Below, one piece after another: positions 1 through 5,545 of a DNA stretch of 6,698 nucleotides. The notes below the pieces were generated by a model. The model was not told the origin of the DNA. It saw nothing but the letters and a program-made list of their open reading frames with translations, and ran no database searches. The position numbers and the translations under genes were made by a program. The stretch comes from a candidate division NPL-UPA2 bacterium (GTDB lineage: Bacteria; NPL-UPA2; JAGMAN01), in assembly GCA_021129695.1 (NCBI GenBank), contig JAJOKU010000149.1, forward strand, positions 1-6,698, read 5' to 3'. Each line of letters starts with the position of its first letter. Within the stretch, counting starts at the first letter, position 1.

Positions 1-4
1 TGGC

Positions 5-32
5 CAGTACTGCTAGCCGTAGGTAGCACTGC
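5..32. repeat. 28-bp direct repeat, copy 1
   Basis: This copy is identical to 189-216. It holds CAGTACTG followed by an imperfect hairpin (TGCTA...TAGCA arms around CCGTAGG), so single-stranded copies should fold. It is part of the mosaic at the end of the operon. Confidence 0.8.
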
Positions 33-100
33 CCCTGGCTGCCTTCGGCACTGCCTTTGGCTGTGTGCTTCACCGTAACCATTTCTTACTGATAGGAATT

Positions 101-142
101 TTCACTCCCTTTGGGGAGCACTTCACTCCCTTTGGGGAGCAC
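101..142. repeat. 21-bp tandem duplication, two perfect copies
   Basis: Two identical 21-bp units lie head to tail (101-121 and 122-142). Each contains the inverted repeat CTCCC-TTTG-GGGAG and would form a short GC stem. A TAGTG/TAG microsatellite-like stretch follows at about 145-160. Confidence 0.9.
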
Positions 143-188
143 TTTAGTGTAGTGTAGTAGTTAGGAAAGTGCGTTTTACAGCCGAAGG

Positions 189-216
189 CAGTACTGCTAG
201 CCGTAGGTAGCACTGC
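189..216. repeat. 28-bp direct repeat, copy 2
   Basis: This copy is identical to 5-32. With the preceding base it begins with the perfect 10-bp palindrome GCAGTACTGC (188-197). It is preceded by GCCGAAGGC (181-189), the reverse complement of GCCTTCGGC at 41-49, so the same modules occur in both orientations and in a different order. Confidence 0.8.
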
Positions 217-220
217 TTCG

Positions 221-233
221 CGGTGCTTCACCG
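221..233. repeat. Short perfect hairpin CGGTG-CTT-CACCG
   Basis: A five-base-pair stem with a three-base loop, sitting between the 28-bp and 36-bp repeat copies. The right half, TGCTTCACCGTA, recurs at 66-77 without the left arm. Confidence 0.6.
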
Positions 234-269
234 TATACTTTCCTATACTGCAAGAAAATTCGTCGCTTC
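234..269. repeat. 36-bp direct repeat, copy 1
   Basis: This copy is identical to 371-406, starting TATACTTTCCTATACTGC and ending in TTCGTCGCTTC. The two copies are 137 bp apart, start to start, and the intervening DNA contains no gene. Confidence 0.85.
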
Positions 270-370
270 GCTCCTCATAACTTTGATTAACGCAAGACTG
301 TGAGTAAAAGCACACACTTTTGAGAACAGCCAAGTCAAAGAAAGACAAGCACTTAAATGAGAAAATACTC

Positions 371-406
371 TATACTTTCCTATACTGCAAGAAAATTCGT
401 CGCTTC
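371..406. repeat. 36-bp direct repeat, copy 2
   Basis: This is the second perfect copy of the 234-269 unit. It ends only 26 bp past the stop codon of the ferredoxin gene, so it lies in the 3' untranslated part of the operon transcript. Confidence 0.85.
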
Positions 407-432
407 AGAAAATAGGATGTATCCCTGGCTAT

Positions 433-1041
433 TTAAGTTTGGCTTTCGGTGAGGACAACTTCCCAGCGGCATCTCGGGCAGAGGATGCGGATGTGGTCAG
501 AGCGGCTGATTGGACCTTCTGAGCGAGGAGCTATCTTTTCTGGAGGAGGAGTTAACTCCCTTAGTGAAGTGAGCATTAAGGTAGGATTGGAGTAGGCGAG
601 GGGCCCGAGTTTTTTAGCCAGCCACTTGATATGGTCTACGGCGCCAATTACAGAATTGCAAAATTCGCATCTTAATAACTCTTTCTCTACCTCTTCAATC
701 GCCTGGCTTCTATCAAAAAGGGCTAAATCATACTCTTTAGTCAATGTTATCCCCTTCTCAGTGATACAGTTTGCCTGGCACTGTCCACAGAAGATACAAC
801 TGTCTAAATGGAGCGTAAATTTTCTCCTCTCTTCATCAACCATATCTATGCACTGGGGAGGGCAGGCCTCAGCACAGGCTCCGCAGCCCACACACTCCTT
901 CTCGTCATATTCTGGTTTGCCCCGGAACTTCTCTGCGGGCACATGGGGCTGGAAAGGAAATTCGCTCGTATAGGGTCCTGTGAATAGAGCCTTAAACGCC
1001 TCCTTCAGTATTCTAAGTTGCAATAAACTTGGTAGTCTCAT
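433..1041 (-). CDS. 2x[4Fe-4S] ferredoxin subunit, NuoI/HycF/MbhN-like
   Basis: This is a 202-residue electron-transfer subunit of a complex I or group 4 hydrogenase-like membrane complex. It probably carries electrons between two iron-sulfur clusters on the cytoplasmic face. The N-terminal part up to about residue 45, with the FRGKP motif, is typical of NuoI-like proteins. The first cluster motif has Cys 50, 53, 56 and 60 (CVGCGACAEACPP) and the second has Cys 82, 85, 88 and 92 (CIFCGQCQANC). The C-terminal extension adds CxxC pairs at 125/128 and 188/191, like the tails of HycF/HyfH-type proteins, and these may bind zinc. The start is 9 bp after mrpG in the same reading frame and has no clear Shine-Dalgarno sequence, so translation may be coupled to mrpG. 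It is the last gene of the operon. The exact complex (hydrogenase, Mbs-like or formate-linked) cannot be told from this window. Confidence 0.9.
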   Translation of the reverse strand: MRLPSLLQLRILKEAFKALFTGPYTSEFPFQPHVPAEKFRGKPEYDEKECVGCGACAEACPPQCIDMVDEERRKFTLHLDSCIFCGQCQANCITEKGITLTKEYDLALFDRSQAIEEVEKELLRCEFCNSVIGAVDHIKWLAKKLGPLAYSNPTLMLTSLRELTPPPEKIAPRSEGPISRSDHIRILCPRCRWEVVLTESQT

Positions 1042-1050
1042 GGATTTAGT

Positions 1051-1380
1051 TTAGTGTTTTTTGTCATCCTCATATTTATCTACTACGCTCTTCTCCCAGA
1101 GCTTCACCCCGGATAGATGTGCTCCCCTGGCCAGGGCATGGGCAGCCGTAGGAGAAGTCAAAAGAATAAATATCGCACAGAGAGCCGCCTTGGTTGCCGT
1201 GGGTGCGCTGCCGCAGGTAATCAGAGCCCCCAGAAGTATGAAACAGGTTCCCAGGGTCACGCACTTGGTAGCTGCCTGAAGCCGATTATAGATGTCAGGG
1301 AATCTTACCAGGCCGACGCAGCCGAAGAAATCAAAGACTACCCCGATAGCAATGATGACCATTCCAACGATTTCACTCAT
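1051..1380 (-). CDS. mrpG: Mrp/Mnh cation antiporter subunit G
   Basis: This 109-residue membrane protein is the small MrpG/PhaG/MbhC-type subunit of the antiporter module. Three hydrophobic segments are visible, at about residues 3-23, 40-58 and 64-80. The family signature RFPDIYNRLQAATK spans 26-39, and the second signature, SPTAAHALARGAH, is at about 76-88. Length is normal for the family. Its ATG overlaps the end of mrpF by 8 bp, and a strong purine-rich ribosome site (GGGAGGGG) lies about 5 bases upstream. In Mbh-type complexes this subunit packs with the E and F subunits in the sodium-translocating half. The hydrophilic, charged tail (DKYEDDKKH) is unremarkable. Confidence 0.95.
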   Translation of the reverse strand: MSEIVGMVIIAIGVVFDFFGCVGLVRFPDIYNRLQAATKCVTLGTCFILLGALITCGSAPTATKAALCAIFILLTSPTAAHALARGAHLSGVKLWEKSVVDKYEDDKKH

Positions 1381-1639
1381 CGAATCCCCTCCCCTCTAAA
1401 TGCTTGGCTAATGCAATGGTGCCAATAAAACTGAGGAGAGCCCAGGCAATAGCAATGTTCATGTAGAAGTCCTTCCCGGTTATTATTGCCAGGAGAGCAC
1501 ATAATCCCACAACGACGGTACCCAGGATGTCTATGGCTACTGTCCTATCTGGTGCGCTTGGTCCTCTCCCTATGCGGTAAAGGCAGAGGAAACAGCAGAC
1601 CATCAGAATACCAAAGAAGAGCTGATAGATGAGGCTCAT
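1373..1639 (-). CDS. mrpF: Mrp/Mnh cation antiporter subunit F
   Basis: This 88-residue, three-helix membrane protein is the MrpF/PhaF/MbhB subunit. The family motif RGPSAPDR ends in Asp 31 (about residues 25-32), an acidic residue conserved in the family, and the closing segment AIAWALLSFIGTIALAK (about 63-79) is also characteristic. Asn 61 occupies the place before this helix where I recall many family members having an acidic residue; that is from memory and needs an alignment. The start overlaps the mrpE stop as ATGA, and a very good GAGGAGG ribosome site lies about 9 bases upstream. The gene is complete and ends inside the beginning of mrpG. Confidence 0.94.
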   Translation of the reverse strand: MSLIYQLFFGILMVCCFLCLYRIGRGPSAPDRTVAIDILGTVVVGLCALLAIITGKDFYMNIAIAWALLSFIGTIALAKHLEGRGFDE

Positions 1640-2142
1640 TCAAATATCCTCCTCAAAATCCTTTCAAATCTACTGACAATGATTCTACTGGCTTTCTCTA
1701 TATCTGTCGCTCTAACATTAATCCAGTGGATGTAGAGGTATCCATCCTCAGTCAGGTCAACGGTCAGGGTTCCCGGGGTCAGGGTTATAGAATTGCAAAG
1801 AGCAGTTATGGCCGAGGCAGTACTCAGAGATGTCTTCACCTTAACAATACCTGGTTTTATAGGCATCTCGGGGTGAAGAACCCGATAGACAACATCTAAA
1901 TTAGCCAATAGACAGTACCAGAATAAAACGGGCAGATAGCAGATGGCCCACAGACACCTCTTGATTATTCCCTGTCGTGGAACGCGGGGACGAACTTCGC
2001 CAAAGATGATGGTAGTCAGGAGAGCCACCACTAAGCCTGCAATCACGCTCTGCCACCTGAGATGATTGGTGAGAGTGTCAAAGGGCCAGACCAACAGGAA
2101 CCAGGCGATAAAGGCAATAATGAATAGAACCAACCTTCGCAT
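1636..2142 (-). CDS. mrpE: Mrp/Mnh cation antiporter subunit E
   Basis: This 168-residue protein of the MrpE/PhaE/MbhA family has two N-terminal hydrophobic stretches (about residues 4-20 and 30-48), a third at about 62-85, and then a soluble domain. Diagnostic family features are HPEMPIKPGIV (90-100) and NSITLTPGTLTVD (117-129), followed by a short beta-type tail with YIHWINV. Length is normal. It starts one base after the mrpD stop codon, with GGGG about 7 bases upstream as a likely ribosome site, and its stop overlaps the mrpF start as ATGA. E, F and G are consecutive, as in canonical mrpABCDEFG operons. Confidence 0.95.
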   Translation of the reverse strand: MRRLVLFIIAFIAWFLLVWPFDTLTNHLRWQSVIAGLVVALLTTIIFGEVRPRVPRQGIIKRCLWAICYLPVLFWYCLLANLDVVYRVLHPEMPIKPGIVKVKTSLSTASAITALCNSITLTPGTLTVDLTEDGYLYIHWINVRATDIEKASRIIVSRFERILRRIFE

Positions 2143-2143
2143 T

Positions 2144-3625
2144 TTAATTCCCCAGGACAGTTGCAGCGTAATTCGTTCCGGCTACTAAAACATCTCTGGC
2201 CGGGCCCAGGAATAAATCCACTACCCAAGAATGCCAGAGAAGCCCCATAGTTACACAGAGAATAGCTAAAAGAATCATGGAAAAGCACATCAAAGCGGGA
2301 ACTTCTTTCACTCTTTCCCGTGCCTTCTTCAGTTCATCGAAGAACGCATATTTCTGAACCTTCATAAACGAGGCAAGAGTCATTATGCTAACAAAGACAG
2401 CCCAGCCAGCGAGACCAAATCGCCCGGCATTGACACAAGCCATAATAATAATCAACTTGCTCCAGAACCCATTGAAAGGGGGAATCCCTGCGATAGACAT
2501 AGAGGCAATTATAGAAGTCGAACCGGTGACTGGCATTTTCTTGTTCAATCCACCCATTCGCTCAAGCTCCCTCGTCCCGGTAGTATACTCTATCGCTCCG
2601 GCATTCAGGAAGAGAAGCGATTTGAAGGCAGCGTGATTAATAAGGTGAAAGAGACCTCCTAAAATTCCCAGAGGGGTTCCCAATCCAATACCTAATATAA
2701 CATAACCAATCTGGCTGATACTGTGATAGGCAAGGAGCCTTTTGAGATCCCACTGGCCAATGGCTAACAGAACGCTGACGATCATGGAAAGAGTTCCTAA
2801 TGTAGTCAGGATGGACGAGAGAAGCGGAGTTAGCCCGAAAACATTGAAGATGACTCGAATCAATGCGTATATTCCTATGGCTTTTATCAGGACACCGGAA
2901 AGCATGGCTGATATAGGAGCAGGGGCGGAAGGGTGAGCATCGGGGAGCCAGGCATGGAAGGGAACAAGCGCTGCCTTCAAGCTAAATCCAGCAAGGAAAA
3001 ATGTAAGCGCCAATAGAATAGGTGGATTCATGTCCCCCCTGATAAGCTGACCGAGATGAGCCATATTTAAGGTGCCCGTCATCGCATAGCAGAGGGCAAC
3101 ACCAAAGAGGATAAGGATTGAAGCAATACTTCCCAGAACCAAATACTTGAAAGAAGCTTCCAGCTCTTCATGCCGGCAGCCAAAACCAACCAGTGCATAG
3201 GAGGCAATGGAGGCAATCTCCAGGAAGACGAAGATATTGAACATATCCCCGGATAAAACCACTCCATTCATCCCGGCTACCATGAGCAGAAAGAGACTAT
3301 AATAGTGCAATTTTGAAGTATATTGTTCCATATACTGAACTGAGAACAGAGTGGCCATAAAGGAGACCAGGCTGACCGTAACAAGTATGAAGCCACTTAA
3401 CCCATCAAGGACCAAATTTATGCCTATGGGTATCCCTGAGCGAGGAGACCAGCCTCCCATCCAGTAGATGCCACTTTTGCCGATTACACTTAGCGACATA
3501 ATCAGGAGAACGAGAGTAGTTAGGTTGCCTAAAAGGTCAGGCAGCTTCCTCGCCTTCCTTCCCACCATGGGAATGAAGAAAGCCATTCCTAAGGGTATAG
3601 CCACAAATAGGGGGATAATGTTCAT
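2144..3625 (-). CDS. mrpD: Mrp/Mnh antiporter subunit D (NuoN/NuoL-like ion channel)
   Basis: This 493-residue polytopic protein is of the proton-conducting membrane transporter family, shared by MrpD, MbhH and NuoN/M/L. The residues expected for a working ion path are present: Glu 136 in the segment FNIFVFLEIASIASYAL; Lys 217 in FSLKAALVPFHAWLPDAHP (about 214-232); Lys 248 in GVLIKAIGIYALIRV; the broken-helix region around LLAYHSISQIGYVILGIG (298-314); the His 327/His 331/Lys 335 stretch; and GIPPFNGFWSK (380-390), ending in Lys 390. The length matches MrpD. The start overlaps the mrpC stop as ATGA. This subunit is intact and so, unlike its NuoL-like paralogue upstream, should be functional. 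It could equally be named mbhH if the operon encodes a hydrogenase-type complex. Confidence 0.96.
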   Translation of the reverse strand: MNIIPLFVAIPLGMAFFIPMVGRKARKLPDLLGNLTTLVLLIMSLSVIGKSGIYWMGGWSPRSGIPIGINLVLDGLSGFILVTVSLVSFMATLFSVQYMEQYTSKLHYYSLFLLMVAGMNGVVLSGDMFNIFVFLEIASIASYALVGFGCRHEELEASFKYLVLGSIASILILFGVALCYAMTGTLNMAHLGQLIRGDMNPPILLALTFFLAGFSLKAALVPFHAWLPDAHPSAPAPISAMLSGVLIKAIGIYALIRVIFNVFGLTPLLSSILTTLGTLSMIVSVLLAIGQWDLKRLLAYHSISQIGYVILGIGLGTPLGILGGLFHLINHAAFKSLLFLNAGAIEYTTGTRELERMGGLNKKMPVTGSTSIIASMSIAGIPPFNGFWSKLIIIMACVNAGRFGLAGWAVFVSIMTLASFMKVQKYAFFDELKKARERVKEVPALMCFSMILLAILCVTMGLLWHSWVVDLFLGPARDVLVAGTNYAATVLGN

Positions 3626-3969
3626 CCCTTCAGTTTCCTCATCTCAGTGATGTCAAATGTGCCATATCTCTCATATAGGCGAATGCAGATGGCTACCATG
3701 AGAGCAGTCACACCCAGCCCGATGACGATAGCCGTGAGAACAAGAGCCTGGGGAAGGGGGTCAACCGAGGTTTGAGCAAATTTTGCTGCTTCCGTAGTCT
3801 GATCAATAATGGGGGCCACTCCTTTCTCCCGATAGCCAAGCATAATGAGGAAGAGGTTAACAGCATACCCCATAATGACCAGACTGATGACAATCTTGAT
3901 CACATTCTTCTTGGTCACTACCCCATATAATCCAACCACAAAGAGAAGAAGGCAAAGAGCATAGAGCAT
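3622..3969 (-). CDS. mrpC: Mrp/Mnh antiporter subunit C (NuoK-like)
   Basis: This 115-residue NuoK-like membrane protein is the MrpC/PhaC/MbhG subunit. Three transmembrane segments are visible at about 2-20, 23-45 and 74-97. The conserved DPLPQALVLTAIVIG (70-84) identifies the family. The loop around residues 47-69 is longer than in NuoK itself, as expected for MrpC. The start shares one base with the mrpB stop (TAATG) and has a GGAGGA ribosome site about 6 bases upstream. It ends in an ATGA overlap with mrpD. The gene is intact and of normal length. Confidence 0.95.
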   Translation of the reverse strand: MLYALCLLLFVVGLYGVVTKKNVIKIVISLVIMGYAVNLFLIMLGYREKGVAPIIDQTTEAAKFAQTSVDPLPQALVLTAIVIGLGVTALMVAICIRLYERYGTFDITEMRKLKG

Positions 3970-4193
3970 TACGATTCCTCCTTTTTCTTCTGAATCATCT
4001 CCCGTTTCTCTCCCCTGACAACTACTCTTAAGACAGATAAAATGATAAAGACCATGAAGAGTGATGTTCCCACCTTCAAGCCAATGGCAATGTTACATAT
4101 AGGAATACTGCCAGCACTGAAGAGATGAAAGTCCAGACCAGGATGATGTTTCTGAATAAAATTGGTGAAGAATTTCCCCCCCAAATCGTCCAC
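3969..4193 (-). CDS. mrpB: MrpB C-terminal fragment (frame 2 of the split gene)
   Basis: This is a 74-residue open frame starting at a GTG. Real MrpB sequence begins at about residue 6 (GKFFTNF) and continues through GSIPICNIAIGLKVGTSLFM (29-48) to a basic tail (EKREMIQKKKEES). The GTG is probably not a real start, because the first codons overlap the other frame and no ribosome site is evident. The fragment lacks the N-terminal helices and the TPGGGF loop, so it would not be a complete subunit alone. Confidence 0.75.
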   Translation of the reverse strand: MDDLGGKFFTNFIQKHHPGLDFHLFSAGSIPICNIAIGLKVGTSLFMVFIILSVLRVVVRGEKREMIQKKKEES

Positions 4194-4477
4194 ATTCCCA
4201 GAAGGGCGATAATGAGAAACATCAAGGCTCCAACGCTATCTAATTCCGAGGCTACACCCTTACTCAGTTTTGTCAGAGATACCTCCTTACCGAAGGATAG
4301 GGTGAGAAGAACGAAAGCGCAGGCGATGATCACCCCTCCGGCAAAGCCACCCCCTGGTGTCAAATGACCATAAAGGACAATGTATACCCCAAAAAGGAAT
4401 ATGCACCCCACTACCCAGCGGCAGACTGTCCTGACAATCGTGGTCATCCCTGATTGCTGATTCTTTTCCCCGTTCAT
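4076..4477 (-). CDS. mrpB: MrpB N-terminal fragment (frame 1 of the split gene)
   Basis: As read, this frame codes 133 residues. Residues 1 to about 100 are genuine MrpB: a charged N-terminus, a first helix at about 20-36, the conserved GHLTPGGGFAGG loop, and more helices to about residue 98. From the G-run onwards the sequence (NSSPILFRN...) no longer follows the family and is out of frame. The start overlaps the upstream MbhD/E-like stop as ATGA. A Met at residue 11 is an alternative start closer to the usual MrpB N-terminus. Confidence 0.75.
   Translation of the reverse strand: MNGEKNQQSGMTTIVRTVCRWVVGCIFLFGVYIVLYGHLTPGGGFAGGVIIACAFVLLTLSFGKEVSLTKLSKGVASELDSVGALMFLIIALLGMWTIWGGNSSPILFRNIILVWTFISSVLAVFLYVTLPLA
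4176..4182. other. C7 tract at the mrpB frame break
   Basis: On the coding strand the seven G lie in TGG GGG GGA AAT. One more G gives WGGKFFTNF, joining both halves of MrpB. In the upstream frame the heptamer G GGG GGA has the X XXY YYZ form of a -1 slippery site. Confidence 0.8.
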
Positions 4478-5031
4478 TCTTCTTCCCTATCTTCCTTCCT
4501 CTTCCTTGCCTTCTTTCGCAGAATGGCAAGTGCACCGAGGATAGCGGTGAAGAGCACCGTGGCCTCTCCCAATGTATCGTAGGCCCGGTAGTCAAGGAGC
4601 ACAGAGGTGACCAGGTTGGCTGCTCCCGTGTCTCTCAACCCGGATTCGATATAGACCCTGGCAGGACTCTGAGCTAATGTCTCAATAGCAGGCTGTCCAA
4701 AGGGAGGAAGGTGTTCAAAGACCCGCATCCCGAAGAGGAAGACCACAAAGAGCAAGACTATGGCGACCACCATACCGAAGAATTCCCTATCGCCGGAGAT
4801 GGCAGTAAGGTCACGACTGATGGTAGCCCTGATGAGGATAACCAATACTAAGACCTCAACCACGATCTGGATGATGGCAACGTCGGGAGCACGCAGTAAG
4901 AGAAAGGCAATGCTCGCACCAAAACCGACTGCTCCCACGCAGATGACTGAGGCGAGGAGATCTCTGGTTTCCACAGCAATTATCGCTCCAATTATCATGA
5001 ATATTAATAGCAACCCTAAGAGTTCTATCAT
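4474..5031 (-). CDS. MbhD/MbhE-like subunit (DUF4040 plus MrpA C-terminal-like domain)
   Basis: This 185-residue membrane protein fuses two small domains that are separate MbhD and MbhE proteins in some hydrogenases and the C-terminal end of MrpA in antiporters. The N-terminal DUF4040/MbhD-like half (about 1-75) holds RAPDVAIIQIVVEV (47-60), including Asp 50 and Glu 59. The second half (about 85-172) has the MbhE signature TGAANLVTSVLLDYRAYDTLGE (135-156) and ends in a highly charged tail (RKKARKRKEDREEE). I chose the ATG at 5031 over the frame's first ATG at 5082. At 5031 the start overlaps the upstream stop as ATGA, has AAAGGG about 6 bases upstream, and gives the family's normal hydrophobic N-terminus (MIELLGLLL). 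Confidence 0.92.
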   Translation of the reverse strand: MIELLGLLLIFMIIGAIIAVETRDLLASVICVGAVGFGASIAFLLLRAPDVAIIQIVVEVLVLVILIRATISRDLTAISGDREFFGMVVAIVLLFVVFLFGMRVFEHLPPFGQPAIETLAQSPARVYIESGLRDTGAANLVTSVLLDYRAYDTLGEATVLFTAILGALAILRKKARKRKEDREEE

Positions 5032-5516
5032 TCTATCCCTTTCATCAATATGAATAACAGCACCACCAGGCCAATCAGGCACCAGGAAAGATATATGGGC
5101 AGCACTCCGGTGTGCATAGCCCGAAACGCCTTCACGAAGTAGAAGACAAAACCCCTTAACAGCTCATAAAGGTCAAACAGTTTTTGTTCGGCTTTCTGGT
5201 ACATTGCTCCAAAAAAGCTGAAGTCCTTTATTGTGCCGTAAAAGTCCACTCCGGTAATCCGATTCTCGGAAGGTAACATCTCGCCTCCAACATAAGATGT
5301 ATTTTCACGCATGCTCTTAAGGTTACCCAGCCAGTAGATGATGCCACCGATGATGACCCCAACAGCAATTAGCAAGGTGGCTCGGCCGGCCCACCAGATA
5401 CCGCTGAATGAGACTCCGGGGACAGCAGGCTGAATCAAATATCTCAAAGGCAGACGGAAGGCAAATACTCCGAAGGCAACACATAACCCGGCCAGAACGA
5501 CCATCGGCAGCCACAT
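5028..5516 (-). CDS. NuoL-like subunit, C-terminal fragment
   Basis: As an open frame this is 162 residues from ATG 5516, but in-frame family sequence (PVNRREVSWT) lies directly upstream, so the ATG is an internal Met. It contains two helices (about 3-20 and 46-65), then YVGGE (75-79) and a DFYGTIKDF stretch, an amphipathic segment rich in FDLYELL, and a last helix (about 140-158). The YVGGE...FDLYE tail is typical of the large antiporter-like subunits in hydrogenase and Mbx-like complexes. The stop codon overlaps the start of the MbhD/E-like gene (ATGA). No good ribosome site precedes ATG 5516. Confidence 0.8.
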   Translation of the reverse strand: MWLPMVVLAGLCVAFGVFAFRLPLRYLIQPAVPGVSFSGIWWAGRATLLIAVGVIIGGIIYWLGNLKSMRENTSYVGGEMLPSENRITGVDFYGTIKDFSFFGAMYQKAEQKLFDLYELLRGFVFYFVKAFRAMHTGVLPIYLSWCLIGLVVLLFILMKGIE

Positions 5517-5545
5517 TGTCCAGGAAACCTCACGGCGGTTTACAG

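Larger units (their letters stand above)
1..432. other. Repeat-mosaic intergenic region downstream of the operon
   Basis: No credible gene was found in this stretch. It is packed with short repeats: a 28-bp direct repeat (5-32 and 189-216), a 21-bp tandem duplication (101-142), a 36-bp direct repeat (234-269 and 371-406), a shared TGCTTCACCGTA (66-77 and 224-235), and many small GC hairpins. TAGGAAAGT at 162-170 is the inverse of ACTTTCCTA at 237-245 and 374-382. The one longer minus-strand open frame (70-348) merely translates the repeats, including the doubled peptide CSPKGVK, and resembles no family I know. I see no convincing intrinsic terminator after the ferredoxin gene; the hairpins themselves may end or stabilise the transcript, but that is inference. 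Confidence 0.75.
3969..4477 (-). pseudogene. mrpB: mrpB (Mrp/Mnh subunit B), split by a frame change at a C7 tract
   Basis: Taken together, two overlapping open frames encode one complete MrpB/MbhF-like protein of about 169 residues. The first (4477-4076) gives the N-terminal part with GHLTPGGGFAGG (38-48) and runs in frame up to WTIWGG. The second (3969-4193) carries the rest: KFFTNF, then GSIPICNIAIGLKVGTSLFM, both typical of the family's C-terminal half. The change of frame falls in a run of seven C on the plus strand (4176-4182). One extra base there would join the halves exactly and give 510 nt including the stop. It could be a sequencing error, a real inactivating indel, or a site of -1 recoding. 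Start and stop overlap their neighbours normally, which argues that the locus was recently intact. Confidence 0.85.

Noticed and set aside
300..345. Weak AAAAG/CTTTT stem as an operon terminator
   Set aside because: The stem is five A/T-rich pairs with no following U-run, too weak to call an intrinsic terminator.
70..348. 92-residue minus-strand open frame in the repeat region
   Set aside because: It translates the 21-bp, 28-bp and 36-bp repeats, has a duplicated CSPKGVK peptide and no recognisable domain, so it is most likely spurious.
1..432. CRISPR array
   Set aside because: The repeats belong to several different families with irregular spacing and there are no uniform spacers.
626..973. 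115-residue plus-strand open frame
   Set aside because: It lies wholly antisense to the ferredoxin gene, whose cysteine motifs are unmistakable.
1117..1428. Plus-strand open frame across mrpG/mrpF
   Set aside because: It is antisense to two overlapping genes with clear family motifs and has no domain of its own.
2385..2636. Plus-strand open frame opposite mrpD, and similar ones at 2742-2936 and 3468-3650
   Set aside because: These are antisense shadows of a well-conserved membrane protein gene.
5031..5082. Longer start for the MbhD/E-like protein at 5082
   Set aside because: The extra 17 residues are hydrophilic and overlap the upstream gene by 55 bp; the ATG at 5031 has the ATGA overlap, a ribosome site and the expected hydrophobic N-terminus.
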